From contig NZ_CAUCSQ010000014.1 in NCBI RefSeq assembly GCF_958445495.1, positions 1 through 64,000 of the forward strand: DNA of 64,000 nucleotides. Direction: 5' to 3'. The notes under the pieces are model-generated. The model did not search any database. It had not been told where the DNA came from and worked only from the letters and a program-made list of their open reading frames with translations. Shown piece after piece: positions 1-7,900 of the stretch (positions are counted from its first letter, which is position 1; the number at the start of each line of letters is the position of its first letter). A program made the translations under genes and the position numbers. The stretch is from an uncultured Bacteroides sp. GTDB taxonomy: Bacteria; Bacteroidota; Bacteroidia; Bacteroidales; Bacteroidaceae.

Positions 1-1199
1 TGGAACAACAGAAGAAAGAAATTATCGGTAAACTTGAAAAAGGACAAGTTCTTGAGGGAACTGTCAAAAATATCACCTCTTACGGTGTATTCATCGACTT
101 GGGCGGCGTAGACGGTTTGATTCATATTACCGACCTTTCTTGGGGACGTGTCAGCGATCCGAAGGAAGTTGTAGAACTGGATCAGAAACTGAACGTTGTT
201 ATCCTTGACTTTGACGATGAAAAGAAACGCATCGCTCTCGGTTTGAAACAACTGACTCCGCATCCTTGGGATGCTCTTGACCCGGATTTGAAGGTCGGTG
301 ACAAGGTGAAAGGTAAAGTTGTCGTTATGGCCGATTATGGTGCCTTCATCGAAATCGCTCCGGGTGTGGAAGGTTTGATTCACGTTTCGGAAATGTCTTG
401 GAGCCAGCATTTGCGCTCTGCGCAGGACTTCATGAAAGTCGGTGACGAGGTAGAAGCTGTCGTGCTTACGCTTGACCGTGAAGAACGTAAGATGTCTCTG
501 GGTATCAAACAGTTGAAACAAGACCCATGGGAAACTATCGAAGAGAAATATCCTGTAGGTTCCAAACATACTGCAAAAGTCCGTAACTTCACTAACTTCG
601 GCGTATTCGTAGAAATCGAAGAAGGCGTTGACGGTTTGATTCACATCTCCGACCTCTCTTGGACTAAGAAGGTGAAACATCCTTCGGAATTCACGCAGAT
701 TGGTGCTGATATCGAAGTACAGGTATTGGAAATCGACAAGGAAAACCGTCGTTTGAGCCTTGGACACAAACAACTCGAAGAAAATCCTTGGGATGTATTT
801 GAAACAGTATTCACTGTAGGTTCCGTACATGAAGGTACTATCATCGAAATGTTGGATAAAGGTGCGGTTGTCGCTCTTCCTTACGGTGTAGAAGGATTTG
901 CAACTCCGAAACACCTTGTAAAAGAAGACGGTTCACAAGCACAGTTGGACGAAAAACTTCCGTTCAAGGTAATTGAGTTCAACAAAGATGCCAAGAGAAT
1001 TATCCTGTCTCATAGCCGTATCTTCGAAGATGTAGCTAAAGCGGAAGAAAGAGCAGAAAAGAAAGCGGCTTCTAACGCTAAGAAATCATCCGGTAAGAGA
1101 GAAGATACTCCGATGATTCAGAATCAGGCAGCTTCAACTACGCTGGGCGATATTGACGCTCTCGCTGCATTGAAAGAACAGTTGGAAGGAAAGAAATAA
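1..1199 (+). CDS. rpsA: 30S ribosomal protein S1, 3' part
   Basis: Partial gene; the reading frame is already open at base 3, so the 5' end lies outside the window. S1 binds mRNA on the small ribosomal subunit and helps start translation. About 399 residues are visible, with four S1 (OB-fold) repeats starting near bases 45, 290, 550 and 805. Each begins with a V/KxG...G turn, and the first three carry the typical GVFI/GAFI...GLIH core. The fourth is degenerate (GAVVALPYGVEGF) but recognisable, as in other S1 proteins. A Lys/Glu-rich tail follows. A strong terminator sits 23 nt after the stop, so this gene ends its transcription unit. The family call is very secure; only the N-terminus is missing. 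Confidence 0.97.
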   Translation, partial: EQQKKEIIGKLEKGQVLEGTVKNITSYGVFIDLGGVDGLIHITDLSWGRVSDPKEVVELDQKLNVVILDFDDEKKRIALGLKQLTPHPWDALDPDLKVGDKVKGKVVVMADYGAFIEIAPGVEGLIHVSEMSWSQHLRSAQDFMKVGDEVEAVVLTLDREERKMSLGIKQLKQDPWETIEEKYPVGSKHTAKVRNFTNFGVFVEIEEGVDGLIHISDLSWTKKVKHPSEFTQIGADIEVQVLEIDKENRRLSLGHKQLEENPWDVFETVFTVGSVHEGTIIEMLDKGAVVALPYGVEGFATPKHLVKEDGSQAQLDEKLPFKVIEFNKDAKRIILSHSRIFEDVAKAEERAEKKAASNAKKSSGKREDTPMIQNQAASTTLGDIDALAALKEQLEGKK

Positions 1200-1221
1200 T
1201 CAGAATAGAATATTTCCGACG

Positions 1222-1253
1222 AAGGCGTCCTTGTTATAGGGACGCCTTTTTTG
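1222..1253 (+). terminator. Intrinsic terminator of rpsA
   Basis: The stem AAGGCGTCC / GGACGCCTT has an 8-9 nt loop and is followed directly by a T run. It lies 23 nt after the rpsA stop codon and before the rnz promoter. Confidence 0.92.
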
Positions 1254-1286
1254 TTTGCTTTTTTGTGGTGAAATATTTCCCGTTCC

Positions 1287-1320
1287 TTTGCCGGATTGAA
1301 TTTGAAATGCTTTATCTTTG
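1287..1320 (+). promoter_or_regulatory. Bacteroides-type promoter for rnz
   Basis: TTTG (1287-1290) and TATCTTTG (1313-1320) are separated by 22 nt, close to the TTTG-N19-21-TAnnTTTG pattern of the Bacteroides primary sigma factor. The ATG of rnz begins only 6 nt after the -7 element, so the transcript would be leaderless or nearly so. Confidence 0.75.
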
Positions 1321-1326
1321 CATAGA

Positions 1327-2259
1327 ATGGAAAAATTTGAACTACACATATTAGGATGCGGTTCCGCTCTGCCTACTACACGCCATTTCGCGACTTCCCA
1401 AGTCGTGAATTTGCGTGAGAAGTTATTTATGATTGATTGCGGCGAAGGCGCGCAGATGCAGTTACGCCGTTCGCGGTTGAAGTTTTCCCGTCTGAACCAT
1501 ATCTTTATTTCTCATTTGCATGGAGACCATTGTTTCGGTTTGCCGGGATTAATCTCCACATTCGGGTTGTTGGGCAGAACTGCCGATTTGTATATCCATT
1601 CTCCCAGAGGGCTTGAAGAACTGTTCGCCCCGATGCTCGCTTTCTTCTGTAAGACATTGGCTTTTAAAGTCTTTTTTCATGAATTTGAAACGCAAAAGCC
1701 GGTGCTTGTGTATGAGGACCGTTCGTTGACGGTAACCACCATACCTTTGAAACACCGTATCCCTTGTTGCGGCTTTTTGTTTGAGGAAAAAAAATGCCCG
1801 AATCATATCGTCAGAGATATGGTTGATTTCTATCAAGTACCCGTTTACGAACTGAACCGGATAAAAAACGGGGCGGATTTCACAACCCCTGAAGGTGAAG
1901 TGATTCCCAATTCACGACTGACCCGCCCTTCGGCTCCGGCAAGAAAATATGCTTATTGTTCCGATACGATATATTTACCGGAAATTGCCGGGCAGATAAA
2001 CGGAGTCGATTTGCTTTTCCATGAGTCTACGTTCGCACAGGCGGAACAGGCGAGAGCAAGAGAAACTTTTCACACAACGGCGGCACAAGCGGCGCAATTA
2101 GCCTTAGATGCCCATGTAAAACAATTGGTCATCGGCCATTTTTCTGCCCGTTATGAAGATGAATCAGTGTTGTTTCAAGAAGCGTCGGCCATTTTCCCGC
2201 AGACAATTTTAGCGAAAGAGAATTTGTGTATCGATATTGACGGAAGGGGGAACAAATGA
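1327..2259 (+). CDS. rnz: Ribonuclease Z
   Basis: A 310-residue metallo-beta-lactamase-fold endonuclease that removes the 3' trailer from tRNA precursors. The zinc-binding motif HLHGDH is at residues 63-68 and continues as CFGLPG, the RNase Z signature. Near the C-terminus FHTTAAQAA and GHFSARY supply further conserved residues. Length fits the short (ElaC) form. An in-frame TTG at 1318 would add three residues, but it lies inside the -7 promoter element, so ATG 1327 is chosen. Its stop overlaps the next start by 4 bp (ATGA), suggesting translational coupling to the L,D-transpeptidase gene. Confidence 0.95.
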   Translation: MEKFELHILGCGSALPTTRHFATSQVVNLREKLFMIDCGEGAQMQLRRSRLKFSRLNHIFISHLHGDHCFGLPGLISTFGLLGRTADLYIHSPRGLEELFAPMLAFFCKTLAFKVFFHEFETQKPVLVYEDRSLTVTTIPLKHRIPCCGFLFEEKKCPNHIVRDMVDFYQVPVYELNRIKNGADFTTPEGEVIPNSRLTRPSAPARKYAYCSDTIYLPEIAGQINGVDLLFHESTFAQAEQARARETFHTTAAQAAQLALDAHVKQLVIGHFSARYEDESVLFQEASAIFPQTILAKENLCIDIDGRGNK

Positions 2260-3803
2260 AAACGAAGAGGCTTCTCCGGGGAATGATAGCGGGATTTCTT
2301 ATTATCCTTGCAGCTTGCCAGAAAGAAAAAGTACAGCCGTCGCCCGTACCGGATTCGTTGGCCTCTTTTCAGGAACTGATAAATCCGGCTTATCGGATTA
2401 GCGCGGATAGTATCAACGAAGCCATTCATGCCCATTTGGCTGAGAATAAGCGGTTGACTCCCTGGGATTCGGTTCTGGTGGAGCATTACCGGAAAAAAGG
2501 AGAATACTTTTGGTTAAATGATTCATTAGTTTCCGACAAGGCAACTGTACAGGTGGCAGATTCCATGTTATATTGGCTGGAGAATATTTCAAGGCATGGC
2601 ATTAATCCGGATTCTTACCCGGTAGACAGTATCCGTGAGGCATTGCAGCAGATACGGACCTTGCGTTTTCAGAAAGGAAGTACGATGAACCGATTGATGG
2701 CTGATGTGGAATACCGGCTTACGGCAGCTTATTTGTCTTATGTATGCCGGCTTCAGTTTGGCTTCCTGCCTCCCGAAAGGAGATGGAATGATTCGATAAA
2801 TCGTATTCCTTTGAAACATTGTGGCAGGGAATTTGCGATGGCGGCCCTTGATTCTTTACGGGCGGATGCGAATGCGGCTTTTCGTCGCGCGCAACCTTCT
2901 TCGGGTCTTTACAAGAGGATGCAGGAAGAATTGGAACGTGTGAATAGTTGGGGAGATACGGATACTACAGATTATTATAGAAACCGGTTACTTGTAAATA
3001 TGGAACGGGCCCGCTGGCAATACGCTTTGGAGCGGGGAAAGAAATATGTGATAGCTAATACTGCAGCTTTTATGTTGCAGGCAGTCAATGAAGAAACGGA
3101 CTCTATTCTGGAAATGCGCATTTGTGTCGGAACCGTGAAAAATAAAACTCCGTTGTTGTCAAGCAGAATCTACTATATGGAGTTGAATCCGTATTGGAAT
3201 GTCCCGCAAAGTATCATCAGGAAAGAAATTATCCCGGCTTATCGGAGAGATACTACTTACTTTACCCGCAATCGGATGAAAGTTTACGATATGAACGGCA
3301 ACCGGGTGAATCCTCATACGGTCGGTTGGGCTAAATATGCGGGAAGGGGAGTGCCTTATACGGTAAAGCAAGATAATAAGAACGGCAATTCTTTGGGACG
3401 CATCATTTTTCGTTTTCCCAATCCGTATTCGGTCTATTTGCATGATACCCCTTCCCGCTGGGCTTTCAGCCGGAAGAACCGCGCAGTGAGCCATGGCTGC
3501 GTCCGGCTTCAGAAGGCTCTTGACTTTGCTTTCTTTTTGTTGAAAGAACCGGACGAACTGTTGGAAGACCGCATTCGTATAGCGATGGATATAAAGCCGG
3601 TGAGCGAAAAAGGGAAAAAACTCTCTATCAGTGAGGCCTACCGTGAGTTGAAACATTATAGCTTGGAACAATACGTACCTTTATTTATTGATTATCAGAC
3701 AGTCTATTTGTCGGCAGATAATAAAATACGATATTGTGAGGACATTTATAAATATGATTCGTCCTTATTGGAGGCCATGAATAACCTACAATTGAAACCA
3801 TAA
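2256..3803 (+). CDS. L,D-transpeptidase, YcbB/YkuD-type lipoprotein
   Basis: A 515-residue protein with a type II signal peptide (basic start, hydrophobic run, lipobox LAAC near residue 21), so it is likely anchored in the outer or inner membrane facing the periplasm. The YkuD catalytic domain lies roughly at residues 265-430 and carries HDTPSRWAF and then SHGCVRL, with His413 and Cys415 as the predicted active-site pair. The N-terminal half resembles the YcbB scaffold region. Such enzymes make 3-3 peptidoglycan cross-links or attach proteins to peptidoglycan. The start overlaps the rnz stop. Family certain; the exact cross-linking reaction is inferred. Confidence 0.88.
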   Translation: MKTKRLLRGMIAGFLIILAACQKEKVQPSPVPDSLASFQELINPAYRISADSINEAIHAHLAENKRLTPWDSVLVEHYRKKGEYFWLNDSLVSDKATVQVADSMLYWLENISRHGINPDSYPVDSIREALQQIRTLRFQKGSTMNRLMADVEYRLTAAYLSYVCRLQFGFLPPERRWNDSINRIPLKHCGREFAMAALDSLRADANAAFRRAQPSSGLYKRMQEELERVNSWGDTDTTDYYRNRLLVNMERARWQYALERGKKYVIANTAAFMLQAVNEETDSILEMRICVGTVKNKTPLLSSRIYYMELNPYWNVPQSIIRKEIIPAYRRDTTYFTRNRMKVYDMNGNRVNPHTVGWAKYAGRGVPYTVKQDNKNGNSLGRIIFRFPNPYSVYLHDTPSRWAFSRKNRAVSHGCVRLQKALDFAFFLLKEPDELLEDRIRIAMDIKPVSEKGKKLSISEAYRELKHYSLEQYVPLFIDYQTVYLSADNKIRYCEDIYKYDSSLLEAMNNLQLKP

Positions 3804-3828
3804 ATAAACATACAGAAAACGAGAGACT

Positions 3829-4380
3829 ATGACCCCTTACAATGAACATGAAGTTCTGAAACTCCTTCAAGAAGAGAGTACGCAGCGGAAAGGCTTCGAA
3901 ATGATTGTGGAGCAATATAGCGAGCAATTATATTGGCAGATTCGCAGGCTGGTACTCTCGCACGAAGATGCGAATGACCTTCTGCAAAATACTTTCATCA
4001 AGGCATGGACGAATATCGATTATTTTCGTGCTGAGGCGAGGCTGTCTACCTGGCTTTATCGCATTGCGCTGAATGAGTGCCTTACTTTTCTGAACAAACA
4101 GCGTGCTGCGGTTACTGTGGCTATGGATGCGCCGGAAGCGACGATAGTGCAAAAGTTGGAAAGCGATTCCTATTATTCGGGAGAACAGGTACAATTGTTG
4201 TTGCAGAAAGCATTGCTGACCCTGCCGGAAAAGCAGCGCATGGTGTTTAACCTGAAATATTATCAGGAAATGAAGTATGAAGAGATGTCGGAAATCTTCG
4301 GGACATCCGTCGGGGCGTTAAAAGCATCTTATCACCATGCAGTAAAGAAAATAGAGAAGTTTTTGGAAGAAGTGGATTAA
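3829..4380 (+). CDS. ECF-type RNA polymerase sigma factor
   Basis: A 183-residue sigma-70 family protein with only regions 2 and 4, the ECF layout. Region 2 includes DANDLLQNTFIKAWTN (around residues 46-61) and the sequence STWLYRIALNECL. Region 4 has LPEKQRMVFNLKYYQEMKYEEMSEI..., followed by a helix-turn-helix with TSVGALKASYHHAVKKIE. It lies 25 nt after the L,D-transpeptidase gene and 48 nt before a small membrane protein that looks like its regulator. It is not next to any SusC gene, so it probably serves an envelope-stress-type response rather than a glycan locus. The regulon cannot be read from this sequence. Confidence 0.93.
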   Translation: MTPYNEHEVLKLLQEESTQRKGFEMIVEQYSEQLYWQIRRLVLSHEDANDLLQNTFIKAWTNIDYFRAEARLSTWLYRIALNECLTFLNKQRAAVTVAMDAPEATIVQKLESDSYYSGEQVQLLLQKALLTLPEKQRMVFNLKYYQEMKYEEMSEIFGTSVGALKASYHHAVKKIEKFLEEVD

Positions 4381-4428
4381 ACCTTTTAAAACAGACTGTG
4401 TCTAACAAAAAAGAGAGGAGAAAAACGT

Positions 4429-4809
4429 ATGAAAGAAGAAGATATCCTATTAAAGAAACTTGGAAAGGAGAACTCCTTCAAGGTTCCCGAAGGTTACTTT
4501 GAAAACTTTACTTCAGAGGTGATGAAGAAACTTCCGGAGAAAGAAAAAGTAAGTTTTGAGGAAGAGCGTGTCAGTACATGGACAAGACTGAAACCATTAC
4601 TCTATCTTGCAGCTATGTTTGTAGGCGCAGCCCTGATTATTCGAGTGGCATCGTCAGACCATAAACCGGTTCCGGCAGATGAGGTGGCGGTTAAAGACGC
4701 GGCGGATACGGAAATCGTATCCGATGAATTGCTTGATATCGCATTGGACCGCGCGATGATGGATGATTATTCGTTGTATGTCTATTTGAGTGACGCGAGT
4801 GTGGAATGA
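4429..4809 (+). CDS. Small single-pass membrane protein, probable anti-sigma factor
   Basis: 126 residues: a soluble N-terminal part of about 53 residues, one membrane segment at about residues 55-72 (LLYLAAMFVGAALIIRVA), and a short acidic tail outside. This N-in/C-out topology, and the position right after an ECF sigma gene, fit a membrane-anchored anti-sigma factor. The N-terminal phrase FKVPEGYFENF occurs in many small Bacteroidota proteins found beside ECF sigma genes. No zinc-binding HxxxCxxC motif is present. The role is inferred from topology and position; it could also be a membrane protein of unrelated function. A purine-rich site (GAGAGGAG) precedes the ATG. Confidence 0.6.
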   Translation: MKEEDILLKKLGKENSFKVPEGYFENFTSEVMKKLPEKEKVSFEEERVSTWTRLKPLLYLAAMFVGAALIIRVASSDHKPVPADEVAVKDAADTEIVSDELLDIALDRAMMDDYSLYVYLSDASVE

Positions 4810-4834
4810 TTTATTAAACCGATTGATACAGAAA

Positions 4835-5305
4835 ATGAGAAAATTAATCACATTAGTTGTTTTGTTATGTGGTTTTATGCCTGTTCTTTGGGCTGTTGAT
4901 GGATGTGAGCAACATTTATCCCGCGAAGAGTTCAGGGCAAGACAAAAGGCTTTTATCACAGAACAGGCAGGATTGAGTAAAGAAGAAGCAGCCAAATTCT
5001 TCCCTGTTTATTTTGAACTCCAAGACAAGAAAAAGAAACTCAATGATGAATCGTGGAGCCTGATGCGTAAAGGTAAAGGGGAGAAGGTAACGGAAACCCA
5101 GTATGGAGAAATCATTGGAAAAGTAGCGGATAACCGTATCGCTGCCGACCAGTTGGACAAAACTTACCTGGATAAGTTCAAAAAGATTCTTTCTAATAAG
5201 AAAATATTTCTCGTGCAGCGGGCGGAAATGCGGTTTCATAGAGAAATGCTGAAAGGAATGAACCGTAACAGAGGTGGCGGAGGGCATGACCCGAAGAAAA
5301 AGTAA
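4835..5305 (+). CDS. Small periplasmic protein, Spy/CpxP-like helical
   Basis: 156 residues from the ATG at 4835. An upstream in-frame start at 4790 lies inside the previous gene and would spoil the signal peptide MRKLITLVVLLCGFMPVLWA. The mature part is highly charged and predicted helical: FRARQKAFITEQAGLSKEEAAKF..., LDKFKKILSNKKIF. This resembles the LTxxQ/Spy-CpxP group of periplasmic chaperone or sensor proteins, though the exact motif is not present. The tail is Gly-rich and then basic. It closes a three-gene ECF sigma / membrane protein / periplasmic protein unit, a layout in which the periplasmic protein may feed signals to the anti-sigma factor. Function inferred only. Confidence 0.65.
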   Translation: MRKLITLVVLLCGFMPVLWAVDGCEQHLSREEFRARQKAFITEQAGLSKEEAAKFFPVYFELQDKKKKLNDESWSLMRKGKGEKVTETQYGEIIGKVADNRIAADQLDKTYLDKFKKILSNKKIFLVQRAEMRFHREMLKGMNRNRGGGGHDPKKK

Positions 5306-5342
5306 AGCTGTCTTGTTTATTGGTTCGCAAGTTAGATACAAT

Positions 5343-5395
5343 AATCTCCCCGTTTTATCCTTGAATCATGACAATCAAGGTAAGACGGGGAGATT
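5343..5395 (+). terminator. Long-stem terminator of the ECF module
   Basis: AATCTCCCCGT...CCTTGA pairs with TCAAGG...ACGGGGAGATT around an ATCATGACA loop, about 20 bp of stem with one mismatch, then TTTTCTTTT. It lies 37 nt after the last gene of the module. The 150 nt from here to the mazG stop contain no gene I can support. Confidence 0.9.
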
Positions 5396-5546
5396 TTCTT
5401 TTAAAAGTTTCCGGATAAGAGTCTTCGGGCTGTAAGATATCCGATTGGCGCCATGCCATTTGTTTTTTTGAGGCCGTTCCGTTTTAAAAGGGCACAAAGC
5501 CATCCGGTGAATGATTGGTTCCGTTTCAGGTAAATTCCGGAGACGC

Positions 5547-6353
5547 CTAATCCGATACTTCGTCTGAATGTTCTTTCCTCTTTGCCTCATTCCAGATGGC
5601 ATCCATTTCTTCGAGAGACATGTCTTTCAAGCTTTTTCCTTCCTTGATGGTATGTTCTTCCAAATAGTTAAAGCGACGGATGAACTTCTGGTTAGTACGT
5701 TCCAGCGCATTATCCGGATTGATTTTATAAAGACGTGCCGCATTGATGAGACTGAACATCACGTCGCCGAATTCAGCTTCCGCCTTGTCTTTATCCATAT
5801 TAGCCACTTCATTCTGGAATTCTTCGATTTCTTCCTTCACTTTATCCCAAACCTGTTCACGCTCTTCCCAGTCAAAACCTACATTATGGGCTTTGTCCTG
5901 AATGCGGTAAGCCTTGATAAGTGAAGGGAGGGCGGAGGGAACGCCGCTCAATACACTTTTGTTGCCGTCTTTCTCTTTCAGTTTCAGTTGTTCCCAATTC
6001 TCGGAAACCTGGCCTGCCGTTTCCGCCTTTACCTCTCCGAATACGTGCGGATGCCGGAAAATCAGTTTATCGCATAGTTTGTCGCAGACATCTTTCATGT
6101 CGAAGTCTCCTGTTTCCGAACCTATCTTGGCATAAAAAGCCACATGTAACAACACATCGCCCAATTCTTTACAAATCTCTTTCTTGTCATCCCTCATCAG
6201 GGCATCACAAAGTTCGTACGTTTCTTCTATGGTGTTGGGACGCAGGCTTTCATTCGTCTGTTTACGATCCCACGGACATTTCACACGCAATTCGTCGAGG
6301 ATGTCCAGGAAGCGCCCGAAGGCTTCCATCTGTTCTTGTCTGGTATGTGACAT
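5547..6353 (-). CDS. mazG: Nucleoside triphosphate pyrophosphohydrolase MazG
   Basis: A 268-residue house-cleaning enzyme that hydrolyses (d)NTPs to the monophosphate and pyrophosphate. Two MazG domains are visible. The first carries CPWDRKQT, EETYELCDAL and ELGDVLLHV; the second carries EEIEEFQNEV and EFGDVMFSLINAA. These are the acidic ExxE and ExxD metal-binding sites. The final MDAIWNEAKRKE segment is typical of the family. ATG 6353 (MSHTRQEQ) is preferred; ATG 6362 is possible. Further upstream codons would run into the promoter at 6380. Single gene, with terminators of neighbours on either side. Confidence 0.94.
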   Translation of the reverse strand: MSHTRQEQMEAFGRFLDILDELRVKCPWDRKQTNESLRPNTIEETYELCDALMRDDKKEICKELGDVLLHVAFYAKIGSETGDFDMKDVCDKLCDKLIFRHPHVFGEVKAETAGQVSENWEQLKLKEKDGNKSVLSGVPSALPSLIKAYRIQDKAHNVGFDWEEREQVWDKVKEEIEEFQNEVANMDKDKAEAEFGDVMFSLINAARLYKINPDNALERTNQKFIRRFNYLEEHTIKEGKSLKDMSLEEMDAIWNEAKRKEHSDEVSD

Positions 6354-6379
6354 TTTATTCATTTTATTTAATAGTGCTG

Positions 6380-6387
6380 CAAAGATA
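6380..6387 (-). promoter_or_regulatory. -7 promoter element for mazG
   Basis: TATCTTTG on the minus strand, about 27 nt before ATG 6353. No good -33 TTTG is found at the usual distance, so only the -7 part is supported. Confidence 0.55.
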
Positions 6388-6465
6388 TGATAATTATGCA
6401 ACAAAAGAGAATGTCTTAAAATAGAAATTGAAAGTTGAAAATCTTATGAATTGAAACTTTAAAAG

Positions 6466-6522
6466 TAAAAATCCCCCTATTCTTGCCTTGTACTGTGATG
6501 GATTAAGGCTGAAATAGGGGGA
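6466..6522 (-). terminator. Terminator of the cobalamin operon
   Basis: On the minus strand ATCCCCCTATTT...AAGG...CCTT...AATAGGGGGAT forms a long stem, followed by TTTTTACTTTT. It lies about 90 nt after the last gene of the operon and before mazG. Confidence 0.88.
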
Positions 6523-6613
6523 TGTTATCACTTATCAATATAAGTAAGGCTGTCCCGTTTTGAAACGGGTCCTCTTTTGTTCTGAGCGGCCTTTGTGGAG
6601 TCTTTCCTTGTGA

Positions 6614-7879
6614 TTAATAGAATTTCGACATCGGATAGATTCCGTTGGGGTAACTCGTCTTGCCGGCGATGTTCTGTACGAGTTTCGGTTCGTCGCCGCT
6701 GATATCATACACCAGTATGTTACCGGGAGAAATGACCGATTCGTCGTATTCTTCCGATACGGCGACATAGAGGTATTGTTTTACCGGGTCGGCCACTACA
6801 TTGCAGTTGAGATATTGTGCGGCAGGTTCGTCGGCTTGCGTGTCGATATATGCCGGTTCCGGTTTCCAGGTCTTGATTGATGTGCGGCCCACGGTTGTTG
6901 AACCCGCGGCATGGTAAATGTGTTCCCCGCACAGTGTGATACCCGATGAGTTCCTGAATTCTGCCGAAATCTCGGAACTGATTGCTTTGGTTTGAGTGAC
7001 AGTCCAACTGTCGAGGTCGACGAAGTGCAGGTAATTGGAACCCTCACCCAGTCGTCCGCAGGTTCCTATAATCAGTCCGTTATCTCCGTTTTTGCAAATT
7101 CCACTGATGAATTCTCCCTTTTTCAGTTCCAACTCACGGTTAACCTCATCTTTACCTTTGACGAACTCTAACAGTTTGGTCGTAGTCCAGAAACCGCTTG
7201 CACACGAATAGAGGCGGTCACCGACAACCACCATGCCGCGTGTTGAAATCATTGCTTCGAGATTATGTACCGGACTACCCTGGTTGGCGAGTGCGTACGA
7301 ACCTTTGATAATGACATTTTTTCCGGTTTTGCTGTTAAAACGGAACAACCCTTGCGAGTCCGAGAAGTAGATATTTTCCTCGTCCATTACAACAATATTG
7401 TGTACGCCCATTATCGGCATGTACTCGGAATCGCCGTTTGTCTCGGGAGGACGCGGAAATTGGAGTTGGGCATGTGTGAACACTTTTTCTTTTTTCAGTG
7501 TTACGGCATTGGTGATAATCAGCACACCGTCCCCTACAGTCGGGTGGAACTGGTCGTCGCAGAGAATGTATAGTTTCCCGTCGCACATATAGAGGTCCTT
7601 CGCGTCGTTACCGAGTTCCGTACCGTTCACGAGTTTGTAGATATCTTCTTCAACGGTTCCGTCGGGTGCGATATAAGTCAACGAACCGTTCTGGTTAGTC
7701 CGCGAACCTCCGTTCAGGATTAACACGCCATCGGGAGCGGCATATCCTCCGAGAGTTTCGGTAGGTTCGTCACCTCCGGGTTCTTTGGGGATTTCGTTGT
7801 CCGGTTCATTGTCCGAGCAGGCTGTCAGCAGCATCAGAAAAGACGCCGCCGACAGGAAATAACGGATTCTTTTTTTCAT
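6614..7879 (-). CDS. DUF5074-type beta-propeller surface lipoprotein (second BtuG paralogue)
   Basis: 421 residues from ATG 7879; the extra TTG codon two positions upstream is ignored. Lipoprotein signal with lipobox LLTAC followed by SDNEPDNE, an acidic stretch after the Cys that in Bacteroides favours export to the cell surface. The body has repeating blades such as GKLYILCDD, ENIYFSDSQGLFRF and GDRLYSCASGFWTT, characteristic of a beta-propeller. The segment GSLTYIAPDG...VNGTELGNDAKDL is nearly the same as in the neighbouring 489-residue protein, so the two are paralogues. Last gene of the riboswitch-controlled operon; 15 nt separate its frame from the gene before it. Likely a cobamide-binding or accessory surface protein, by context. 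Confidence 0.8.
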   Translation of the reverse strand: MKKRIRYFLSAASFLMLLTACSDNEPDNEIPKEPGGDEPTETLGGYAAPDGVLILNGGSRTNQNGSLTYIAPDGTVEEDIYKLVNGTELGNDAKDLYMCDGKLYILCDDQFHPTVGDGVLIITNAVTLKKEKVFTHAQLQFPRPPETNGDSEYMPIMGVHNIVVMDEENIYFSDSQGLFRFNSKTGKNVIIKGSYALANQGSPVHNLEAMISTRGMVVVGDRLYSCASGFWTTTKLLEFVKGKDEVNRELELKKGEFISGICKNGDNGLIIGTCGRLGEGSNYLHFVDLDSWTVTQTKAISSEISAEFRNSSGITLCGEHIYHAAGSTTVGRTSIKTWKPEPAYIDTQADEPAAQYLNCNVVADPVKQYLYVAVSEEYDESVISPGNILVYDISGDEPKLVQNIAGKTSYPNGIYPMSKFY

Positions 7880-7900
7880 CGTCAAAAATATTTTATTGAA

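Noticed and set aside
5396..5546. Open frames in the gap between the ECF module terminator and mazG
   Set aside because: A 48-codon minus-strand stretch has no start signal or recognisable homology and is out of frame with mazG; not enough to call a pseudogene.
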